Shown here piece by piece: positions 52,362-60,953 of a stretch of 64,000 bases of DNA (the first letter of the stretch is position 1; every line of letters starts with the position of its first letter). Under the pieces are notes generated by a model. It was not told the DNA's origin. It was given only the letters and a program-made list of their open reading frames with translations, and ran no database searches. Made by a program: the position numbers and the translations under genes. This DNA is from CAILZL01 sp049840395 (GTDB lineage: Bacteria; Pseudomonadota; Gammaproteobacteria; Steroidobacterales; Steroidobacteraceae). The DNA lies in the NCBI GenBank assembly GCA_049840395.1, contig JASGLD010000005.1:682001-746000 (forward strand). Reading direction: 5' to 3'.

Positions 52362-53153
52362 ATGCAAATCAGGTTGATGATTGGAATTTCTTGCATAGCT
52401 TCGATGTTGTTGGCAGGACGTGCGGGTGCTGCTGAGCGTGCAGTTGAGGTGAGCAACTTCGATATTTCGCTGGCTGGTGCCTATGCACAAAGAAAACACA
52501 CGGACTCGACCAGCAATACCGGCTTGTTTGGCGGAAGATTTGCTTTTCCTTTGGGCGAGTTCTTTGGCGCAAGAGTCGATGCTGGCTATTCGCAGGCGGA
52601 CTTGAATAACGTTGGGTCGAATTTCGCTGAAGATAGTGTGATCAAAACCACTAGCGCAGGACTGGGATTGTTTTATCGCGATCCGGATGTTCTTAGTATC
52701 ACTCTGAGCTACGCGCGCGACCGGGATAAGGTTTCCACTTCAGGTTCCACTGGGATTCCGTACGTCGCGTCGGCCAAAGAGTACGCGATAGATTCGCGCA
52801 CGCTTGGTGCGACAGTTGAGGGATATGTACGCCAGGTCACATTAACCGCTGGCTGGAATGCCTTGAAGTACGAGGATGGCGGCGGAAAGTTCGAATCCGC
52901 AAGTCTTGGCGCGAGGTGGTATCTAACTTCTGACGTAAGTCTGGCTGCGGGAGCAAGTGTCCAGCTCGGTAGTGATGTCAATGATGAGTTGTATTCCACC
53001 GGCATAGAGTTTCAGCCGGCATTTTTTAAGCGGCGAGCAGGATTGGCATTTAACTACGCGTGGAGAGATAACTCTTCGGGTGTGGTGGCAACACTGAAGT
53101 ACTATTTTGGCAATCCTGTAGATCTGATTACGCGCGATCGACACTATCGTTGA
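52362..53153 (+). CDS. Uncharacterised outer-membrane beta-barrel protein (263 aa)
   Basis: A signal peptide (MQIRLMIGISCIASMLLAGRAGA) is followed by alternating aromatic/hydrophobic strands typical of an 8-12 strand barrel (LFGGRFAFPLGEFFGARVDAGYS, GLGLFYRDPDVLSITLSYARD, LGARWYLTSDVSLAAGASV, GLAFNYAWRD). It does not end in the classic C-terminal Phe (VDLITRDRHYR). AGGAGAG lies seven bases before ATG 52362. No specific family is recognisable and neighbours give no clue. Confidence 0.65.
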   Translation: MQIRLMIGISCIASMLLAGRAGAAERAVEVSNFDISLAGAYAQRKHTDSTSNTGLFGGRFAFPLGEFFGARVDAGYSQADLNNVGSNFAEDSVIKTTSAGLGLFYRDPDVLSITLSYARDRDKVSTSGSTGIPYVASAKEYAIDSRTLGATVEGYVRQVTLTAGWNALKYEDGGGKFESASLGARWYLTSDVSLAAGASVQLGSDVNDELYSTGIEFQPAFFKRRAGLAFNYAWRDNSSGVVATLKYYFGNPVDLITRDRHYR

Positions 53154-53271
53154 GATTGAGGCCGTGGGTTGGATGCCTCATCCCGATTTATTCATGATGC
53201 TCGGTGAGGCGCTGGGTTCATCAGGCCACTTACGTCGGCAAAGACGCGACGCTGGTGACCTGTCTTTTGAA

Positions 53272-53302
53272 AGGGTGCATTGACTGTGGGTCAATGCGCC
53301 CT
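53272..53302 (-). terminator. Probable terminator of the pirin gene
   Basis: A 12-bp stem (AGGGTGCATTGA and TCAATGCGCCCT, one G-T pair), with a 7-base loop. On the minus strand it is followed by TTTC. It lies 20 bases past the pirin stop. Confidence 0.5.
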
Positions 53303-53321
53303 GCGATTCGATTCGCTACCG

Positions 53322-54029
53322 CTATACCTGTATCGGCAAATCAAATACCAACACTTCTGCTTCCTTGCCGGCTTCAAGTGTCAACTCTTTGTCGTCGCTA
53401 ATGGCGATTGCGTCGCCGGTCGTAACGGTATGGCCACTTATCTTCAGTTCGCCGCGCACCAAATGGACATAAATGCCTCGTCCCGATTGCACGTCGAGTC
53501 GTGCACTTTCCTCGCCATCGAATAACCCCGCATATACACGTGCATCCTGATGAATCAGCACCGAGCCATCGGCAGCATCGGGTGAGGCAATCAAACGCAA
53601 TCGACCGCGTTTGTCTTCGGCAGTGAAATGCTTTTCCTCGTAACCGGGTTCAATGCCCTGCGCATTGGGCATGATCCAGATTTGCAGGAAGTGCACCGGG
53701 TCGGTAGTCGAACCATTGAATTCGCTGTGCCGCACGCCGCGGCCGGCGCTCATGCGTTGTACGTCACCGGGCCTGAGGGTTGAGCCATTACCCATCGAGT
53801 CTTTATGCGCCAGCGCACCGTCCAGCACATAGCTGATGATCTCCATGTCGCGATGACCATGCGTGCCGAAGCCGGCGCCGGCTGCGACGCGGTCTTCGTT
53901 GATGACGCGCAGCGGTCCAAAGTGCACATGCTGCGGGTCGTAATAGTCGGCAAATGAAAATGTGTGAAAAGACTTCAGCCAGCCGTGGTCGGCATAGCCG
54001 CGTTCGTTGCTGCGTCGAATGGTGTTCAT
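53322..54029 (-). CDS. Pirin family protein
   Basis: This 235-residue bicupin is YhhW/pirin-like, iron-binding in the N-terminal cupin. The metal-binding block GTHGHRDMEIISYVLDGALAHKDS with FGPLRVINEDRVAAG and the later RGVRHSEFNG histidine are clear. Family members show quercetin dioxygenase or regulatory activity. I start at 54029, where AGGAGA lies seven bases upstream. A single-gene unit. Confidence 0.92.
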   Translation of the reverse strand: MNTIRRSNERGYADHGWLKSFHTFSFADYYDPQHVHFGPLRVINEDRVAAGAGFGTHGHRDMEIISYVLDGALAHKDSMGNGSTLRPGDVQRMSAGRGVRHSEFNGSTTDPVHFLQIWIMPNAQGIEPGYEEKHFTAEDKRGRLRLIASPDAADGSVLIHQDARVYAGLFDGEESARLDVQSGRGIYVHLVRGELKISGHTVTTGDAIAISDDKELTLEAGKEAEVLVFDLPIQV

Positions 54030-54160
54030 GTGATTTCTCCTGGTGCTCATCATTGCGCCGCTGACGCCTATTAACCAGTAGAAAAATATGTGCTTATTGA
54101 TTGGTAAAACGGATAGATTAGCTCTGCGTTCCGCAGGCCTGTTTCATTTCCAGCCACTCC

Positions 54161-55084
54161 ATGCATGCCACGCTATCGTTGACCGAGCTTCGCACGCTGA
54201 ACCTACAAGCGGGTTCAGACGCGCATCGGCCTGCGTTCATCTGCGCAGCCAGCGGTCTGGTGCGAGCCGGTCGCCACTTGTACGTGGTGGCGGATGATGA
54301 ACTGCACTTGGGTGTGTTTGATTCCCGGGGCGATGCGCCGGGTGAATTATTGCGCGTGTTTCCCGGTGATCTTCCAGACAAACCGAAGAAGCGTAAGAAG
54401 CATAAACCCGATCTTGAAGTGTTAATGCCACTGCCAGCGTTCACTGGTTATTCGCACGGCGCTTTGTTGGCGCTGGGGTCGGGCTCCACCGAAAGGCGTT
54501 GTCGTGGTGTGTTGCTGGAATTGAATGCACGCGGCGAGGTTCATGCGCCGCGCATTCTGGATGCTTCAGCCTTGTTCGCCGGGCTAAAGCAACACTTCGC
54601 CGTACTGAATCTCGAAGGTGGCTGGGTAACTGGTAATGAGCTGTGCCTGTTGCAGCGTGGTAATAAGGGCGGTTCGCCTAATGCGGTGATCCGTCTCGAT
54701 TTGCAGCCATTCCTTGGCGCATTGGCGCACGGCGATGTGCTGCCCGAGTTGCTGCCGTTAGCAATACACGCCGTGCAACTAGGTGAGATCTCGGGCGTGC
54801 CGCTGTGTTTCAGCGATGCCTGCTCGGTGCCTGGAGGTTGGTTGTTCAGTGCTGTGGCGGAAGATACCGACAGTGCCTATGCAGATGGCCAGTGTGTGGG
54901 CGCTGCCATCGGCATGATGGATGCGCAACATCGTTTGCAATGGTTGAAACGAGTGAGCCCGGCATACAAGATCGAAGGTATCGAAGTTCAGCAGGGCGCC
55001 GATGCGCTGCAGGTATTGCTGGTGACCGACGCGGATGCGGTGGATATTCCGGCCAGCTTGTTATCGACTCACATTACTTTGTGA
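54161..55084 (+). CDS. Uncharacterised protein, possibly beta-propeller (307 aa)
   Basis: I cannot name this family with confidence; the repeated strand pattern (GLVRAGRHLYVVADDELHLGVFD, GALLALGSGS, VIRLDLQPF, GGWLFSAVAED, QWLKRVSPAYKIEGIEV) suggests a blade-like beta structure, as in DUF6929/esterase-like phytase proteins. There is no signal peptide. A lysine-rich patch KPKKRKKHK (about residues 73-82) is striking. It ends ten bases before the convergent exonuclease gene. The start has no clear ribosome site. Confidence 0.6.
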   Translation: MHATLSLTELRTLNLQAGSDAHRPAFICAASGLVRAGRHLYVVADDELHLGVFDSRGDAPGELLRVFPGDLPDKPKKRKKHKPDLEVLMPLPAFTGYSHGALLALGSGSTERRCRGVLLELNARGEVHAPRILDASALFAGLKQHFAVLNLEGGWVTGNELCLLQRGNKGGSPNAVIRLDLQPFLGALAHGDVLPELLPLAIHAVQLGEISGVPLCFSDACSVPGGWLFSAVAEDTDSAYADGQCVGAAIGMMDAQHRLQWLKRVSPAYKIEGIEVQQGADALQVLLVTDADAVDIPASLLSTHITL

Positions 55085-55094
55085 GTGTTTGGTC

Positions 55095-55718
55095 TCAGGC
55101 CATGCGGACGCTGTGCGTCGTGGCGTGACGCATCTGCGGCTGATGTCGCGCGGCGGCCAGCCAGCGCAAAGCGGTGGCGTCGATGGCGCGATCCGGCATG
55201 GTCTTGGAGATCAGCCTGCATAGTTGCAGCAGCACCTGTGCAGCGGCTTCGGCATCGGGTGCGGCGCGATGTTCGGCGGTGCCGGGTAACTTGAAATGAC
55301 GTACCAGAGCTTTGAGCGAGTGGCTGTCCATATCGGGCAACAAACGTCGCGCCAACTGCACGGTGCAAATGAAATCGCCACCTCGGCGTGGCAGGTTCAA
55401 GCGCTCGCACTCGAAATCGAGGAAGCCTTGATCGAAGGCGGCGTTGTGCGAAACTACCGGCGCGCCGTCGATGAAGTTGAGCAGCTCGGGAAACACGCGC
55501 CACGGCGCCGGAGCCGTATCGATCATGTGTTGATTGATGCCGGTAAACGCACGGATGTGATTCGGCAGACGCTGCGCACAGTTCACCAGCGATTCGTAAC
55601 GCGCCACCACTTCGCCATTGTGCAGGCGCAACGCTGCCACCTCGGTGATGCGATCCCCTTGATCGGGATGCAGACCGGTGGTCTCGAAGTCCAGCACGAT
55701 GAATGTATCGACCAGCAT
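55095..55718 (-). CDS. DnaQ-family 3'-5' exonuclease
   Basis: This 207-residue DEDDh exonuclease has motif ExoI in VLDFETTG (Asp10, Glu12), ExoII in VSHNAAFDQGF and ExoIII in EHRAAPDAEA, giving the complete active site. It resembles the epsilon subunit of DNA polymerase III and stand-alone PolC-like exonucleases. It lacks the clamp-binding C-terminus of replicative DnaQ as far as I can see, so it is probably an accessory nuclease for repair or RNA/DNA turnover. dnaQ proper is not excluded. Confidence 0.85.
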   Translation of the reverse strand: MLVDTFIVLDFETTGLHPDQGDRITEVAALRLHNGEVVARYESLVNCAQRLPNHIRAFTGINQHMIDTAPAPWRVFPELLNFIDGAPVVSHNAAFDQGFLDFECERLNLPRRGGDFICTVQLARRLLPDMDSHSLKALVRHFKLPGTAEHRAAPDAEAAAQVLLQLCRLISKTMPDRAIDATALRWLAAARHQPQMRHATTHSVRMA

Positions 55719-55770
55719 GGTGGGTTACGATTTGCTTATGTCGTAAGCACTGTAAATAGCCGGCCTGAGG

Positions 55771-55830
55771 CGCACCGTGACTGAAATCACGGTGCGCGGC
55801 ATGGCGGCTTATTTACGGTTGCGCCATGCC
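55771..55830. terminator. Two consecutive hairpins between the ABC-F and exonuclease genes
   Basis: The first is a perfect 10-bp stem (CGCACCGTGA 55771-55780 and its complement 55787-55796). The second is a 9-bp stem (GGCATGGCG 55799-55807 and CGCCATGCC 55822-55830). They follow the ABC-F stop in its direction of transcription; T-tracts are poor. Confidence 0.5.
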
Positions 55831-55889
55831 AGGAATGCGGGGTAGTGCCTGCTCGATTGCAGCGATTGTCTGAGCGCTACCCGTTATGT

Positions 55890-57839
55890 CTACTGGCCGC
55901 CTATCTGTTCCAGGGTTTCCGTTGCCGCCAGCCAGGCGCTTTCGCAGCTGTCGATCTCGCGTTTGAGACGGGTTTGTTCGTCCAGCCACTTACGCAGTTC
56001 GACCTTCTTGGCAGCGTCGTAGATATCGGGCGCCGCCAGTTTCACTTCCACTTCGCTCAATTGCTTTTGCAACTGTGCCAACTGCTTGTCCAGCTTGGCG
56101 ATCTCGGCCTTCAATGGCGCGATGCGATTACGCTGCTCGGCTTCGTCGCGCTTGCGTTGTTTGCGCGCTTCCTCGGATTCTTTTTCCTTTGGCGCAGCTT
56201 CTTTGGGCGCACTGACTTTGGTCTTGCTGGGTTTCTCGCTTTCCTTCGCGCCATCCTTGGGATGGGCGATGGCCCACTTGGCATAGTCTTCCAAATCGCC
56301 ATCGAAGGGCGTCGCTCTACCGTCGGCTACGATGTAGAACTCATCCACTACGGTGCGTAGCAGGTGGCGATCGTGCGACACCATCAGTACTGCGCCGCTG
56401 TAGTCCTGCAGAGCCAGTGCCAATGCCTGACGCATTTCCAGATCCAGGTGATTGGTCGGCTCATCGAGCAGCAATAGATTGGGACGCAGGTAGGACAGCA
56501 GCGCCAGCACCAGGCGTGCCTTCTCACCACCGGAGAACGGCCCGATGGCTTCAAACACGCGATCGCCACGGAAACCGAAGCTGCCGAGAAAGTCGCGCAG
56601 ATCCTGTTCCGGCGCTTTCTCCGCAGTGGGTCCGCCCAAACGACGCAGGTGTGCCAGCGGCGATTCTTTTTCGTTGAGCTGTTCCAGCTGATGCTGCGCG
56701 AAGTAGCCGATGCGTATGTCCTTCGCTTCAGTGCGTTCGCCGGTCTGCGAGGCCAGTTCGCCGGCCAACATCTTGATGACGGTGGACTTGCCGGCGCCGT
56801 TGTGACCCAACAAAGCAATGCGTGCGCCGGGTGCAATGGTGAAGTTGATCTTGTCCACCAGCGGCGTATCGCCATAACCCACCGATTGATCTTCCACAGT
56901 CAGCAGCGGCCGCGGCAATTTATGCGGTTCCAGGAACGAGAAGGTGAATTCGGTGTCGACATGCGCCGGCGCAATCATCTGCATGCGTTCCAAGGCCTTG
57001 ATGCGACTCTGTGCCTGGCGCGCCTTGCTGGCCTGGGCCTTGAAGCGATTGATGAAGGACTCGATATGCTTCACTTCGCGTTGCTGACGCACATACAGTG
57101 CCTGATTCTGCGCCAGTTTGGCGGCACGGGTTACTTCGAAGTCGGAGTAGTTGCCGCGATAGGCTTCGGCCGCGCCGCGTTCGATGTTGACGATGCGATT
57201 GCAGATGCTGTCGAGAAAATCGCGATCATGGGCGATCAGCAAAATGGTGCCGCGATAATCCTGCAGCCACTTCTCCAGCCACATGACGGCATCGAGATCC
57301 AAGTGGTTGGTGGGTTCGTCCAGCAGCAATAAATCGGAGCGGCACATCAGGGCCTTGGCGACGTTCAAACGTACGCGCCAACCACCGGAGAAATCGCGTA
57401 CCGGTCGTTGTTCGTCGGCGCTGCTGAAGCCCAGGCCATGTAACAGCGTTCCTGCGCGGCTGCGTGCGTGATAACCGCCAATGGCATCGTAGTGGCCGTA
57501 CAGTTCGGCCAGGCGATTGCCATCGTCAGCCGCTTCAGCCTCGGCAATCTGCCGTTCCACATCGCGTAATTCTTCGTCGCCGTCGAGCACGAATTCGATG
57601 GCGGGTGCATCGCTGGCAGAGAGTTCCTGCGCCACATGCGCCACAGCCAGGTTGCCGGGCATGTCGAAACTGCCGGTTTCCGGTTGGATTTCGCCGCGTA
57701 CCAAGGCCAGTAAGGTGGATTTGCCGGCGCCGTTCTCGCCGGTGATACCGATCTTCTCGCCGCGGAACAGGTTGAAGGTGGCCTTCTCGAACAGCACGCG
57801 GACGCCGCGACGAATGGCGATATTGGAAAAGTTGAGCAT
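55890..57839 (-). CDS. ABC-F family ATPase (YheS-like)
   Basis: ABC-F proteins bind ribosomes and regulate translation or antibiotic resistance; they have no membrane domains. The 649 residues hold two ATPase cassettes: Walker A GENGAGKST and GHNGAGKST, signatures FSGGWRVRL and FSGGEKARL, Walker B LLLLDEPTNHLD twice. The interdomain linker (about 225-275, KLAQNQALYVRQQREVKHIES) is the P-site tRNA interaction motif region. A lysine/glutamate-rich coiled-coil tail (about 545-640) follows, as in YheS. Resistance function is not implied. Confidence 0.92.
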   Translation of the reverse strand: MLNFSNIAIRRGVRVLFEKATFNLFRGEKIGITGENGAGKSTLLALVRGEIQPETGSFDMPGNLAVAHVAQELSASDAPAIEFVLDGDEELRDVERQIAEAEAADDGNRLAELYGHYDAIGGYHARSRAGTLLHGLGFSSADEQRPVRDFSGGWRVRLNVAKALMCRSDLLLLDEPTNHLDLDAVMWLEKWLQDYRGTILLIAHDRDFLDSICNRIVNIERGAAEAYRGNYSDFEVTRAAKLAQNQALYVRQQREVKHIESFINRFKAQASKARQAQSRIKALERMQMIAPAHVDTEFTFSFLEPHKLPRPLLTVEDQSVGYGDTPLVDKINFTIAPGARIALLGHNGAGKSTVIKMLAGELASQTGERTEAKDIRIGYFAQHQLEQLNEKESPLAHLRRLGGPTAEKAPEQDLRDFLGSFGFRGDRVFEAIGPFSGGEKARLVLALLSYLRPNLLLLDEPTNHLDLEMRQALALALQDYSGAVLMVSHDRHLLRTVVDEFYIVADGRATPFDGDLEDYAKWAIAHPKDGAKESEKPSKTKVSAPKEAAPKEKESEEARKQRKRDEAEQRNRIAPLKAEIAKLDKQLAQLQKQLSEVEVKLAAPDIYDAAKKVELRKWLDEQTRLKREIDSCESAWLAATETLEQIGGQ

Positions 57840-57908
57840 AGCCGGTAAGTCTAGCAGCTGAGGATGGCGAGCTGCCTAACTAGGGTGGTGGGGGCGAAAT
57901 CGAAAATT

Positions 57909-59939
57909 TCAGGCGAACAACGTTGCGATACGGTGTTGGCCGCTGGCCTGAGCGACAACCAGGGCCAGGAAGTCGTCGGCGCCCATGGCTGCACCGAACA
58001 GGTGGCCCTGCGCGAAGTGACACTTGTGTTGTTTCAGATATTCCAGCTGTGGGCGGGTTTCCACGCCTTCAGCGACTACTTCCATATTCATGCTCTTGCC
58101 CATGTCGATGATGGTGCGCACGATGGTGGCGTCGTCCTGGTCTTCGCTGATACCGCGCACGAAGGATTGATCGATCTTCAAGGTGCCGATAGGGAATTGT
58201 TGTAGCGCGCTCAGCGACGAATAGCCGGTGCCGAAATCGTCGATGGACAGATGGATGCCCATGGCAAACAGCTCATTCAACAGCTTGATGGTGCGCTTTG
58301 GGTCCTGCATCAGGGTGGTTTCAGTGATTTCCAGCTCGAAGCAGGTGGGCGACACTTCGTGGCGCTTGAACAGGTTGCGGCAGCGGGTCACGAAGCTGGT
58401 TTGCCGCAATTGTTTCAGCGACAGGTTGATGGAGATGCGGCCCGGGTCGCTGATGTGTTCCATCCAGCGTTTGTAGTCTTCGCAAACGCGATTCATCACC
58501 CAGTCGCCGATACCGAGAATCAGGCTGGTTTCTTCCGCCAGCGGAATGAATTGCGTCGGCGAAATATCGCCATGACCCGGCAGGCGCCAGCGCAGCAGCG
58601 CTTCGGCGCCGACAATCAGGCCGCTGTTCAAATCCACCTTGGGTTGGTACAGCATCACCAGTTCATTACGTTCCAAGGCGCGGCGCAGCTTGGACTTGAG
58701 CATCAAGCGTTCCACTGCGGCTGCATTCATCTCCGGCGAGTAGAACGCGAAGTTATTGCCGGCGTTCTGCTTGGAGTAGTACATCGCCGCGTCGGCATGG
58801 CGGATCAGATCGATCACGTTCTCGGCGTCGCGCGGACAGAAGGCAATGCCGATACTGGCCGTCAGGAACAGTTCGTGCTGCTGCACGTAGAAGGCCTTGC
58901 TGATTTCCGACAACACAATGCGCGCCAGATTGGCGGTTTGTGCACGTTCGTCTTCCTGCGGGTCGAGACCTTCAATGAATACCGCGAATTCGTCACCGGC
59001 CAGACGACCCAGTACCGCTTCCTTGGGTAGGGCGCGGGTCAGGCGTTCGCTAAGAATCTCCAAGGTACGATCGCCGGCTTCATGGCCGAAGGTATCGTTG
59101 ATTTCCTTGTAACGATCCAGATCGAGATACAGCAGCGCCACGATACGTTCGGCGCGGCGGGCGCGGGCAATGGCCTGCTGCAGCAGGTGCTGGAACTGCA
59201 TGCGGTTGGGCAGCTTGGTCAGCGAGTCGAAACGCGCCAGGTAGCGGATACGGCGCTCGGCGCGTTTGCGCTCGGTGATGTCGCGCATCACGAAAATCGT
59301 GCCCTGGAATTCGGTCTTGCTGGCGCTGATCTCGGAACTGGAAATCGATACCGGAATGGTCTGGCCGCTGGCGGTGCGGATCACCGATTCCTGCAGTTCC
59401 ATGATGGATTGATCGTGCTCGGGATCGGCATGCTGTACCGGCACCAGCAATTCCTGCAGCGGCTTGCCGGCTAATTGTTCATCGGTGAACCCGAACAGGC
59501 GCTGGGCGGCGGCGTTGATCTTGGTGATGTTGCCCTTGGGCGAAGTCACCAACACCGCATCGTTCATGCTGTCCAGTACGGTGGTCAGGTACTTGCTGTC
59601 GATGGTGCTCTGACGCAGCTTCTGGCGCATGCGTTCCAGCGCCGACTCCAGCGGCGCCAATTCATGTTCGCCGGTGGCGGCCAAGGCCTGCGTGTAATTG
59701 CCGTTACCGATGCGTTCGGCGGTCTCGATCAGCATGTGGATGGGGCGATCCAGACGACGGGTCACTCGCCAGGTCAGCAGCGCCGCCAACATGGCTAGCA
59801 AGAAGCCGGTCAGGCCGAGAATCAGTAACCAGGAAGTGGCTTCTTCTCGAATAGCAGTAGCCAGTAACAGCGCAGTCAAACCGACGCCGATGAGGCCGGT
59901 GACCAGTAGTGCCGTGACTGAATACTTGTATGACTTCAC
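57909..59939 (-). CDS. Membrane PAS-GGDEF-EAL cyclic di-GMP protein
   Basis: Order: two membrane helices (about 10-30, 35-57), HAMP-like segment to about 110, PAS domain (about 115-230), GGDEF (about 235-400) and EAL (about 415-660). The GGDEF motif is AGDEF (residues 314-318) and no RxxD I-site precedes it, so cyclase activity is doubtful. The EAL motif is intact (GAEALLRW, Glu446), with DDFGTGYSSL and VAEGVET, consistent with phosphodiesterase activity. It may tune biofilm or motility, including the pilus system, but that is inference. Confidence 0.92.
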   Translation of the reverse strand: MKSYKYSVTALLVTGLIGVGLTALLLATAIREEATSWLLILGLTGFLLAMLAALLTWRVTRRLDRPIHMLIETAERIGNGNYTQALAATGEHELAPLESALERMRQKLRQSTIDSKYLTTVLDSMNDAVLVTSPKGNITKINAAAQRLFGFTDEQLAGKPLQELLVPVQHADPEHDQSIMELQESVIRTASGQTIPVSISSSEISASKTEFQGTIFVMRDITERKRAERRIRYLARFDSLTKLPNRMQFQHLLQQAIARARRAERIVALLYLDLDRYKEINDTFGHEAGDRTLEILSERLTRALPKEAVLGRLAGDEFAVFIEGLDPQEDERAQTANLARIVLSEISKAFYVQQHELFLTASIGIAFCPRDAENVIDLIRHADAAMYYSKQNAGNNFAFYSPEMNAAAVERLMLKSKLRRALERNELVMLYQPKVDLNSGLIVGAEALLRWRLPGHGDISPTQFIPLAEETSLILGIGDWVMNRVCEDYKRWMEHISDPGRISINLSLKQLRQTSFVTRCRNLFKRHEVSPTCFELEITETTLMQDPKRTIKLLNELFAMGIHLSIDDFGTGYSSLSALQQFPIGTLKIDQSFVRGISEDQDDATIVRTIIDMGKSMNMEVVAEGVETRPQLEYLKQHKCHFAQGHLFGAAMGADDFLALVVAQASGQHRIATLFA

Positions 59940-60219
59940 TTAATTGCAGCCGCAACGCTCGAGCTTGCGTGGTTGGAGTCCGAAAAAGCAGTTTTGCTCC
60001 GGCGTAATTCCTTTTATAGCCGTAGGCGACTGAGATACTTGTCCGGCATCATACTGAGACGGGCATGGCTAAGCGAGCTAGTGATTCCCTTATTTTGTTG
60101 TATTTTTGTGTTCAGTCTCGGTAAACACTTCGTCTGTGCAAACATGGCTTGGGGCGAGTTAACTAAAGTCTTTCTTAATGAAAAACTGCTTCGATGGAGC
60201 GGTTCGGGTGACAACAGGC

Positions 60220-60900
60220 ATGAATGAATTTGAATTGACCGGCCGTGCAGCCACCCATGTGATTGCGCTGGAACAGCCGCAATGCGTACTGCATGTTGAA
60301 GCGGTTGCTTCCTTTCTAGCCATGCGTGACGCCGCGGCGCGCGACGGCATCGATCTGCAATCGCGTTCGGCGTTTCGCGATTTCGATACCCAACTGCTGA
60401 TTTGGAATCGCAAGTGGCGCGGTGAACGCACTTTGTACAATCGTGACGGCAAGGTGCTGGAACATGCTTCGCTCAGCCCGCCGGCTTTGCTCGATGCCAT
60501 TCTGACTTGGTCGGCCGTTCCGGGCGGCAGTCGCCACCACTGGGGTTCCGAAATCGATCTCATCGATGCCGCTGCCGTGCCCGCCGGCTACCAAGTGCAA
60601 CTGGTGCCCGCCGAATATGCCGCCGATGGCCTATTCGCCCGCTTATCTGCGTGGCTGGATGCGAATGCCACGAAGTTTGGCTTTTTCCGTCCTTATAGAA
60701 CCGATCGTGGCGGCGTCAGCCCCGAGCCCTGGCATTTGAGCTATGCGCCGGTAGCGATGCGCGCGCTGGAGGCGCTCAGTCTGGCGATGCTGCGACGGCT
60801 GTTGGAGGAGAGTGAAATCGAAGGGAAGTCGCAGATCTTGGCGCGTTTGCCGGAGATTTATACGCGCTTCTTATTGGCGATTGACCTGCCTGGAAATTGA
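60220..60900 (+). CDS. M15 family D-alanyl-D-alanine carboxypeptidase-like
   Basis: The zinc-binding motif SRHHWGSEIDL (the S-x-H-x-x-G-x-x-x-D pattern) and the late EPWHLSY (catalytic Glu and zinc His) define the VanY/M15B fold, and SAFRDFDTQ provides the substrate-binding block. It is 226 residues from ATG 60220; an in-frame ATG at 60178 would add 14 and neither has a strong ribosome site. No signal peptide is evident, which is odd for a peptidoglycan enzyme and could mean an unannotated start or an unusual substrate. Confidence 0.8.
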   Translation: MNEFELTGRAATHVIALEQPQCVLHVEAVASFLAMRDAAARDGIDLQSRSAFRDFDTQLLIWNRKWRGERTLYNRDGKVLEHASLSPPALLDAILTWSAVPGGSRHHWGSEIDLIDAAAVPAGYQVQLVPAEYAADGLFARLSAWLDANATKFGFFRPYRTDRGGVSPEPWHLSYAPVAMRALEALSLAMLRRLLEESEIEGKSQILARLPEIYTRFLLAIDLPGN

Positions 60901-60916
60901 CAATTGATAATGGACA

Positions 60917-60950
60917 ATTGACAACGAAAGGCATGCTCTACGTTGTCAAT
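60917..60950. terminator. Inverted repeat between convergent M15 and HD-domain genes
   Basis: ATTGACAACG (60917-60926) and CGTTGTCAAT (60941-60950) are perfect 10-base arms. Just before it GACAATTG is repeated directly. A probable bidirectional terminator. Confidence 0.55.
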
Positions 60951-60953
60951 TAT

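Noticed and set aside
53160..53230. Another GTAGG-type palindrome after the outer-membrane barrel gene
   Set aside because: The sequence has fragments such as GGGTTGGATGCC but no inverted partner of useful length, so it may be a decayed copy at best.
57909..59939. Calling the GGDEF/EAL protein a diguanylate cyclase
   Set aside because: The motif is AGDEF without an I-site, while the EAL domain is intact; phosphodiesterase is the better supported activity.
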